Source: Amia ocellicauda (lineage: Eukaryota; Chordata; Actinopteri; Amiiformes; Amiidae). From it: DNA of 64,000 bases. The translations under genes were made by a program, and so were the position numbers. Below the pieces are notes generated by a model. It saw only the letters and a program-made list of their open reading frames with translations, made no database searches and was not told the origin of the DNA. Location: assembly GCF_036373705.1 (NCBI RefSeq), contig NC_089851.1, forward strand, positions 2,635,920 through 2,699,919, written 5' to 3'. Position 1 is the first letter of the stretch. Each line of letters starts with the position of its first letter. Shown here piece after piece: positions 49,101-58,000 of the stretch.

Positions 49101-50675
49101 AGAAAATCACAGATCACACTTTATATTGCAAACCTCTGATTATTGCAGAAAATATTATTTTACTCCCGATGCCTCCTTGTCATGGTTGGAATGTTTTAAA
49201 ATGAAGACACAAGCTATTTGTCTTCACAGGAGGAATATATTAAAAGAAGAACAAGACCCAGTGAAGACACACGCAAAGCTATTGTGCAGGATAATCGAGT
49301 TTCACTGCTGAAGTAATGCCATCTCAAACGGCACCTTTGCATTGAATTTCAGATGTCTGCGGCAAACCAACACACAACCAGAGCACTGAGCTGGTGTATA
49401 CGTGCAGCTCTTGTTCAATCAAATCAAATCCTTCCACCCGGACTGTCCTGGTTTGGTTTGGTTTGGCCTTTGTGTGAAAGGAGCAGCAGGAGGTCCTTAC
49501 ACACCCCTATGAATGAAAAATATTCAGATCCTTTAAGACATTCATGGAAAAGCAGGGCCTGTTCTCTGCAGTCTCAAATATCTTTAGTGCAGATTTAGTG
49601 CAGAGGCTCCAGCACCAGGAAGCATGCCATGTAGGTTTATAACCCTTGTGACCGGACAATAGGCTCTCTTCACCATTCACAGAAAAAACAACTAGACAAG
49701 ATCTGAAACAGCACTGTGCTTTTTGTGTGAGCAATTTGTTATTTAAGTATCCTATGTTTATATAGTTTGCAGTAAGCAGTAAAAATTGGAAGAATTTTAT
49801 TTTTTATTACACTGATTTATGTGTAAATGGTTTTATCTTGTAGGCAAACAAAATGCATTATTATTATCATTCTTATTATTAGTAGTAGAATTATTATGTC
49901 AATTACACAAGGAAATGTAAAAAATCAGGTTGTGGAAGTGAGGTGGCTTGGATAAATGCAATCACTGTCTCTCCAGTAGTGCAAACATCAGACTGTGTCA
50001 GGCCAACGCACTGTGCAAAAATCTTTCCTGAACCAGGTTAATTGAAAAGCAATCTCTGAAAGCGCCTTCTGAGAAATATCTGATGATGTACCGGGGCAAC
50101 AGAGTGCAGCGTATGGAGAACATTGTTCAGTGCTCTTCAGAGAGGCAAGTCTGACAATCTTCTTCACAAGGAGGTAACAAACTGCAGGATGAGCTGTTTT
50201 TAGTGTGTGTGTGTGTGAGAGTGAGGGATATTCAGCCGAGAGTCAGTTACAGCACAGCACAAATGTTGTAGATTTGGAAATGCTACCCACCCCCAAAACA
50301 AGATAAATGAAAAAGAAGATGCAAACTTAATAAGGAATCAATGAGTTAGTGACACACAAGTACACAGGGTATGCTAGTCTCTTCCTGTGAGGAACTGGGA
50401 TGGCTTGACTATAGAGCTTGAGAGTTAATAATAGAGAATATAGCTCAGCTGAAATTTGCCTGCCATTTGATCCGGAGGTCACTTTCCATAACACAGCCTA
50501 TGTTATCCCACACATCTGTGTTCACGGAGTTTGAGAATATGGCAACAAGCAGAATCCCAAACGGAAGTCAGGACCCTAGCGAAAGCAATACTAGCCTGTA
50601 TGCGCCACATTTAAAACTTAACAAATGCACACAAACATGGTGCTCAGGCAATCAACCCTTATAATTCTTTGATGA

Positions 50676-50680
<5 letters not shown>
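46140..50680. other. AT-rich non-coding stretch
   Basis: No gene recognised. It contains an (AAT)n-like array at about 49013-49066. A less AT-rich, well-composed segment at about 47790-48060 could be a conserved non-coding element, but composition alone does not show this. Confidence 0.4.
49013..49066. repeat. (AAT)n imperfect microsatellite
   Basis: AATAATAATAAT units with CAT/CAA interruptions; the asparagine-rich frame across it is an artefact. Confidence 0.8.

Positions 50681-50682
<2 letters not shown>

Positions 50683-50739
<57 letters not shown>
50683..50739. repeat. (TA)n microsatellite next to a Tc1 element
   Basis: About 28 TA units, one interruption, running straight into the left terminal repeat of the Tc1 element. 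Tc1 elements insert at TA, and this array may have been the target or grown from the TA duplication. Confidence 0.85.
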
Positions 50740-50743
<4 letters not shown>

Positions 50744-50746
<3 letters not shown>

Positions 50747-51680
50747 TCACCTAAAGGATTATTAGGAACACCATACTAATACTGTGTTTGACCCCCTTTC
50801 GCCTTCAGAACTGCCTTAATTCTACGTGGCATTGATTCAACAAGGTGCTGAAAGCATTCTTTAGAAATGTTGGCCCATATTGATAGGATAGCATCTTGCA
50901 GTTGATGGAGATTTGTGGGATGCACATCCAGGGCACGAAGCTCCCGTTCCACCACATCCCAAAGATGCTCTATTGGGTTGAGATCTGGTGACTGTGGGGG
51001 CCAGTTTAGTACAGTGAACTCAAGCCAAATTCTGACTCTACCATCTGAATGTCTCAACGGAAATCGAGACTCATCAGACCAGGCAACATTTTCTTCAACT
51101 GTCCAATTTTGGTGAGCTTGTGCAAATTGTAGCCTCTTTTTCCGATTTGTAGTGGAGATGAGTGGTACCCGGTGGGGTCTTCTGCTGTTGTAGCCCATCC
51201 GCCTCAAGGTTGTACGTGTTGTGGCTTCACAAATGCTTTGCTGCATACCTCGGTTGTAACGAGTGGTTACTTCAGTCAAAGTTGCTCTTCTATCAGCTTG
51301 AATCAGTCGGCCCATTCTCCTCTGACCTCTAGCATCAACAAGGCATTTTCGCCCACAGGACTGCTGCATACTGGATGTTTTTCCCTTTTCACACCATTCT
51401 TTGTAAACCCTAGAAATGGTTGTGCGTGAAAATCCCAGTAACTGAGCAGATTGTGAAATACTCAGACCGGCCCGTCTGGCACCAAACAACCATGCCACGC
51501 TCAAAATTGCTTAAATCACCTTTCTTTCCCATTCAGACATTCAGTTTGGAGTTCAGGAGATTGTCTTGACCAGGACCACACCCCTAAATGCATTGAAGCA
51601 ACTGCCATGTGATTGGTTGATTAGATAATTGCATTAATGAGAAATTGAACAGGTGTTCCTAATAATCCTTTAGGTGAGTG
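50744..51680 (-). mobile_element. Tc1-like transposon with internal deletion
   Basis: Matching inverted ends CACTCACCTAAAGGATTATT (50744) and its complement AATAATCCTTTAGGTGAGTG (to 51680). The right end is followed by TA; the left flank is blurred by the (TA)n/(CA) array. At 937 bp it is shorter than usual for autonomous members because part of the transposase is missing. Confidence 0.9.
50776..51504 (-). pseudogene. Tc1 transposase, catalytic region deleted
   Basis: The paired helix-turn-helix DNA-binding part is present (ISQSAQLLGFSRTTISRVYK; later TLTEVTTRYN and TTLRRMGYNSRRP). The first catalytic aspartate is in WSDESRF. The protein then jumps from GRVRIW to LEFTVLNWPPQSPDLNPIEH, losing roughly 60-70 residues that hold the second catalytic Asp, while the third (D of SPDLNPIEH in the Tc1 DDE set) remains. 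The deletion keeps frame. A single extra T near 51483 also shifts the original N-terminus out of frame. It cannot be an active transposase. Confidence 0.9.
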
Positions 51681-51689
51681 TATATATAT

Positions 51690-52850
51690 ATTTTACAGTA
51701 TATGCACATGCATAAACAGGAACATAGGAGTCTTGATTACAATACAATACCGCATGGGTTACAAGAAAGAACTATGATACTGAATTGCTCGAGACAAATT
51801 ACATCAACAGAAAGGAATTCCCAATCTATCAGAAGGACATCTTGTGGGAACGGAAGTGGGATCTGATGGTGTTCCTGATCTACCATCTACTGCTGATGTC
51901 CTTACTTAGTAATCACAAGTAAAGAGCAGCCCTGAGTCAAGAGCGGAGCATTGGAGGGGCAACACACTCCCATTCCTAACAGCCCCGGGGTTATACTGAT
52001 CCACAAAGATAAACAGATCGATCGATATACAGACTGACTGACTTTGGGGCACCTGTGTGATTCAAAAGGGCACTCTCCAAATGCCCCGTGGTAACCGAAC
52101 AAAAGGAAAAGAACAGCCAATCCCACCCTCACTGCGCTCAGGCCCTGACAGACCCAAACAGCGCTCCCTCCTGGAGTCACAGTCAAGGGAGGATGTGTGG
52201 TGAGACAGAACTGAGGACTGCCGTTTTCTTCCCAAAGTGCTGCTGATGAAGGGATGAAAGCTTTGTTATTGTATTTACTCTTCTTCTGGCCTTCCCTGTC
52301 GCTCTATCCTTCATTGTGTAACAAAAATGGGAAATTAGTTAAGAATGAAGCAAAATATATATTGTAATTAAACAACGTTGCTGATTAACTGGAGGCATTA
52401 CATTTATTTTGACTGCAGACTGCAAATTATATTATATTATAAATACCCTCAATCAACGGTCCCCTACTGAACCAAAAATACACTTTGAAAACATGCAATA
52501 TATGGCTAATTGATCAAATAACCAAATGTATCCAATAACTAATTAAAAGTTCCAGTTGGGATGGAAATCAGAACACATTAGGAGACTCTGTAGCCCAGAC
52601 TGCTACTGACAATATTAAATATCAAAATTAATAAACGAACAGGAGGAGCAGCATCACAATTAAATGCTTAAATGCAACAAAGTTTGTGCCATCTTACACG
52701 ACTTTAAATGAATAAACGCATGAATTGAAGATGTTACTAAATGACAGGGGGTTCCAGCTACACTGTGAATTGCTCAATCACAACCCCCCATGTGGGGCTG
52801 AGAGAGGCAGTGTATACTTTGTATCAAGATATATAACGAGAATGAATGTA
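51690..52850. other. Non-coding stretch, nothing recognised
   Basis: AT-rich with short chance frames; no family match. Confidence 0.4.
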
Positions 52851-52859
52851 GAATTGTTT

Positions 52860-53015
52860 AGTAAATGTTGTGTTTGATGTATATTAACGTCTGTCAACTT
52901 GTGTATATTGGATTTATATTATTGCCCACTGCACTGTTCTGTATTGGCACCCCCTGTGAATGCTTTGGCGAAACGGGTGTCACCTTGTCATGCCAATAAA
53001 GCTCTTTCTGAATGT
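52860..53015 (+). mobile_element. Possible LINE 3' end
   Basis: TTGGCGAAACGGGTGTCACC followed by a TTGTCATGCCAATAAAGC stretch resembles the 3' end of fish LINE families that finish with CAATAAAGC and a short simple tail. Assignment is tentative. Confidence 0.4.
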
Positions 53016-53331
53016 AATGGTGTCTGTGCACAGAGCTGCAAATCCTGGACAACCTGCCCCGCCACACCCCCGGCCCGGCCACCTCTCCGCACAACACCGT
53101 CCCGGCGAGCACAGCGCGCAGGCCCGGCCGGGCAGACGCCATGGAAATAACGGTCCTTATTGTAACCACAATCACACCATGAAACACCACGGCCTCCGCT
53201 ACTGATTTCGTTTTTTCTCGAAATATATTTTTTAAAACAAATGACATTTCCTTTGCAATGTGGAGGGACACCCACGACATCCACCGCGCACGTCCTGGCG
53301 AAAGATAGCGATTAAAAGCGACCAGCCTTAC

Positions 53332-53368
53332 CTGCAGCGGGAGGATGCGTGACGGCTCCTAATGACAT
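53332..53368 (-). CDS. Candidate first coding exon of FAIM2
   Basis: On the - strand an ATG at 53368 opens a 12-codon frame (MSLGAVTHPPAA) that ends at a strong donor, CTGCAG followed by GTAAGG at 53331-53326. The donor is phase 1, matching the phase-1 acceptor that would open the exon at 27207. FAIM2 orthologues do have a short upstream coding exon. The link across about 26 kb is inference; it could belong to an unrecognised transcript, or be 5' UTR only. Confidence 0.35.
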
Positions 53369-53379
53369 CCACTCCGCAG

Positions 53380-53560
53380 CCCACCACACACCGAGAGCCA
53401 GCCCCTGCCCGTGACGCACTTCCGGACCGCGGCGACGCGCAGTGCCTTCTGGGAAATGTAGTGCGTCCCGCTGGAAGTTGTAGTTGCGCTTGACTTCTGT
53501 CCTCTGCGACTACGTTTCTATACCGTCCTGTGTTTCCAGTAGTGGGGCTTCTCATCAAAA
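53380..53560 (-). promoter_or_regulatory. CpG-rich promoter with two ZNF143-type motifs
   Basis: Two - strand motifs of the ACTACAATTCCCAGAATGC class: ACTACATTTCCCAGAAGG (53445-53462, followed by CACTGCGCG) and ACTACAACTTCCAGCGGG (53467-53484), 22 bp apart. The region is CpG-dense from about 53040. It lies just upstream of a good - strand splice donor, as expected of a housekeeping-type promoter. Confidence 0.6.
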
Positions 53561-53810
53561 TTCATCTACCAGGATTCGCCCTGGCATGTTCAGAAATGAG
53601 TGCGTGGGTTTATGTAAAATAGCAACAGAAAATGCTGTTACACCTGGTTAATTTACACAAACCTTTTGTTCAATGATGTCTTTGTTTTAGTTCATTTAGT
53701 TAATTGTAAGCATCATAAGAACACCCCTTTGTTGATGTTTCAAGGGCAGGTGTGGGGCATTCAAATCCTCAATGGCCTTTAATGGTCGTTTGAGGTTTTC
53801 CCTGTGCCAG

Positions 53811-54713
53811 TGTAACGGGTGTGCGTGGTCTGCCGTATATCTGGCTAAATGCACATCCGTTGACGTCTACGTGATCTGCGTTGTGTTCTGTGATTGTGAC
53901 TGTGCTGACGGAAGGAAGGACCCGGACTACAAACAGCTACTGGTTGCTCCTTTAATGCAAGCCGTATGGCGGTGGTATCTCCTCTCAGTGAGCAAAGCGC
54001 GAACTCCGCTAATTTACACTTACATAGGCAATCTAAGTTAACATAGTTCCTACGTTAACACAAGAGTGATTTAGATGACTTTAAAAATAAAATGAAATAA
54101 AATACATTTCCAATACATTTGATTACATATGGTTTTCAGAATGTTAAACACAACCAGTAAAATATTTGTGTAAATAATGAACTAACTGAATAAACATACC
54201 TGTACAAATCAGTAAAAAACAGAAAAATGTTCTTTAACATGCAGTCTCTTCCACACACGTAGTTCGTCAGTCTCCTATTAGCAAATAAACACACAGGAAA
54301 CCCCGTAGCACTGAAAAACATGTGTCTCCCGTATAACTTGTAAAAGTGTATTTACAGGGCTTACATTTTGACAACACGGCTGCATGTTTACACTCTTAAG
54401 ACTAGCATTCACTTTATAACTGCATATGGTTATATTATATTATCTACAAAACGAAATAAACTCTTAATGATAACCAGCGGAAAAATCATTACCTCCTCTC
54501 AGTGAGCAAAGCGCGAACTGAGAGAGACGCAGAGTTGACGTCGTAATACTGAGACCTCTTAAAGCAACAGTACAGGTATTAACACTTCAGTTTGAATATA
54601 CTCTAAACCGTACAAAACATGTTATGAACTTAATAAAACACATATTATTCAATATTTATCAGGATTTGGTGAAGTTTCAACAACAAAAAAATAATAATTT
54701 CAACCTGGTTACA
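53811..54713 (-). repeat. 3' LTR of the gypsy element
   Basis: Same length and, as far as can be read, same sequence as 61324-62226. It is bordered inside by the polypurine tract and outside by the CCAG duplication. Confidence 0.93.
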
Positions 54714-54727
54714 TTCACCCCTCCTAA
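54714..54727 (-). other. Polypurine tract
   Basis: TTAGGAGGGGTGAA on the - strand, almost all purine, directly abutting the 3' LTR. It is the expected plus-strand primer. Confidence 0.75.
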
Positions 54728-55036
54728 AATTCACCAACATCCTGATTGAGGAATGTCTTACAGGAGGAAATGTCTACTACTGACACAAACTGGCACAAGT
54801 GAAAAGGTAGACCTAGTCCACAGTTAACTTAAAAGTTACCTCAAATACAAGGTTCAGGAAAGAAAGAGGTTGATCAGGTCTCTAAATTCCCCTAGATTAA
54901 TGTGACGCCTAGTACGCCACACAACACTTGACCTCAGAAAATGTTATCCTGTAGACATTTGTACACATAATATCACTCAAATTTTGCACTAAACCAAAAA
55001 TCTCAGCGCATACGCATTTTAAACATATGTTAAAGC
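54728..55036 (-). other. Region between pol stop and polypurine tract
   Basis: About 310 bp without a credible reading frame; no envelope-like coding sequence. Probably 3' untranslated sequence of the element. Confidence 0.7.
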
Positions 55037-58000
55037 TCAATAGTCACTAAGTAAAATATTTGGACCCTTTTGGAATGGTTTCTGAATCATTGATTCTATC
55101 AATCTGTTAACTGACTTCACCAGTCTCCCTGCACGTGTCCTAATGTGGCTATTCGATCCACTGTGTGAGTGTGAGTCAGTGCGAACTGAGGTGTCAACAT
55201 GTGGTGCAGGTGCAGTGGATGGACTGTCAACAATGACCCTAACAGGACTAGGAACTAGACCGGGTGGGACTAGTTCTTGTGAATCAGACAACTTAGACTC
55301 GGGACAGTCTCCAGGCGACAAGACTGCAGGCTCCGTCTCATCCCCAGAGCATGACAAATCCTGTGCAGTGTCTTCCTGAGGCATCACTCCGACCATAATA
55401 GCTGTTTCATCACCAGAGTCGCAATCTTCCTGATCAGACTCCTCACTTTCCAATGACACGTCACCAGCATGTTCAGATTCATCTTGACACATCCCAGGGA
55501 GTGGCAGGAAGTTGACCTCAAGTAACAGATTCCTATGCACAACTCTTGTGTGTCCATTTGTATCTTGTATTTTGTAGACATGGATGCTGGGATTCGCACC
55601 CACAACTGTGTATACCCCATCCTCCCACTTGTCGGCCAACTTTCTCTTCCCACGTTCTGTCTTATTTGCCACCAGAACACGATCACCTACAGACAGGGAA
55701 GTACCCTTGACACGTCTGTTGTATTGCTGGGCCTGGTGTTGCTGCTCGGCTGATGAGTGTTTCTGGGCGATCTCCATAGCACTTTGCAGGGAGGAAAGCA
55801 GAGACTTGCCATACGAGTCATAGTCAACGACTCCAGGGTCATTCAACCCCTGCTTGAACATGACGTCAACTGGCAGTCTAGGGACACGCCCAAACATGAG
55901 GAAAAAGGGCGCGTAGCCTGTAGTCTCATGAACAGTGGCGTTATAAGCGAACGTGAGGGTCTGGATCTGTTGAGGCCACTGGTGCTTTTCTTTGAGGGGA
56001 AGAGTACGGAGCATACTGCCCAAAGTGCGGTTGAATCGCTCTGTCCCCCCATTGCCCATTGGGTGGTAGGCTGTTGTATGGGATTTCGCAACACCAGCCA
56101 GCCGGAGTAGCTCTGCAATCAAACTGCTCTCGAAATTGGCGCCCTGATCAGTATGTATCCTTTCAGGGAAACCATAAACGCAGAACACATTATCCCAGAG
56201 CTTCTTTGCGACCTGCTTTGCTGTTTGATTGGGACATGGGAATGCATGAGCGAGTTTGGTGAAGTGGTCGGTGACAACTAGAACGTCCACAGATCGCTGC
56301 TTGCTGTCTTCTGCCGACCAAAAATCCATGCACACCAACTCCATTGGAGCAGAGCTCTTGATGCTTTCCAGGGGTGCACGAGCAGCAGGTTCCGGTGTTT
56401 TTCCAACCACACATCTTTGGCAACATCTGACATACGCCCGTACATCTTTCTCCATATCAGGCCAATAAAAGCGCTGCCTCGCAAGTGAAAGAGTACGATC
56501 TTGACCCTGATGACCTGCCAAATCGTGGATGCCTGACAACGCTTTATCCTTTAGACCCTGAGGCAACACGTACTGGGATCTTTTCTGCTTGGAAACAGGG
56601 TCCCTTGTCACCCTATACAAAACACCATCACGGACTTCCAGCTTGTCCCATTGTTTGAACAACCTGAGTACATTTGAGTCAGCACCATGCCTTTCTCGCC
56701 TAGATGGTCGCCTCCTGGTGGCAATGAAGGGTAAAACCTGAGAGATGACAATGTCTTGCTGCTGACTCAACTGTAGCTCCTGGGCAGAGAGCACTGGCAA
56801 AAGATCCAGACCACTTGATAGCTGCTGAACGTGTTGGGCTAAACAGAGTGCTCTGAACTCTGCCGCATCCACCCAGTCACAGTGTGCCTGACAAAGAGCT
56901 CTGATCTCGGCCGCATTACACACAGAGTTGTTTATAGATCTGTGGGTCTGGGACTGGCAGCTGACCCTGAAAACATCCTGCACAGAATCCTCCTCCACGG
57001 CATTGGCTACCTGAATCAGATTGGAATACGGCTCCTTCAGCAGCCTCCGTCCAATGGATTTTGAAAAAGGGTCACGGCTCAGGGCATCGGCCACCACATT
57101 TCTCCTTTCAGGCAGGTGTTTGAGATCAAAGTTGTACGATGCAAGTTTAGACACCCAGCGGATTTCACACGCGTCAAGCTTTGGCTTAGTTAGAAGGTAA
57201 GTAAGTGGATTATTATCCGTCCAAACAGTGAAGCTATGCCCCTTCAGCCAGTGGCTAAACTTATCGCATACACTCCACTTCAAAGCCATGAACTCCAGTC
57301 TATGGGCAGGATATTTCCGCTGTGATGCACTGAGTGTCTTGCTCGCAAAAGCAATAGGTCTGGCCTTGGATTCCCCTTGGGGCACTTGAGACAGCACCGC
57401 ACCAAGCCCGTCCAATGACGCGTCAACTGACAAGATAAATGGTTCATCGAAGTCTGGGTGGGCAAGTACGACACATTCCAACAGCATGGTTTTCAACTGG
57501 TCAAAGGCGACCTCACATTCCACAGACCAATCTGCAGGAGTAAGCTTGCGATAAACACCGAGAGACTTCCTGTCCTTCGCCAACTTTCCTCGTCTCTTTT
57601 GCCCTGCCGTTAGTGCAAACAAAGGTTTTGCAATGGAGGAACAGTTTGGGATGAAGTGCTGATAATAAAACACCATGCCAAGGAATGATTTAATCCTCCG
57701 AACAGAGGGCGTGCACTCATCATTCTCCATCAGATCTTGAACTTTCATTTTAGAAATTACCTCCACCTTGGTGGGGTCAACGGACACACCCCCACCGTTG
57801 ATGACATGACCAAGGAAGCCGACTTGTTTTTGCAACAGATGGCACTTCTTAGGGGCCAGTTTTAAGTTGTTCTCCCGTAACCTCTGAAACACTGTGTGGA
57901 GCCTGGACAGAGCCTCTTCCTCTGATGGTGCGAAGACTAAAAGATCATCAAGATAACACAGGAGTTTCGTGAAGTTCATGTCCCCAAAGATCCCAGTCAT

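Noticed and set aside
54728-55036. Envelope gene in the gypsy element (i.e. an endogenous retrovirus)
   Set aside because: Too short and without a reading frame; the element is an LTR retrotransposon without env.
55143-56468. + strand frames opposite pol
   Set aside because: Reverse shadows of the pol coding sequence.
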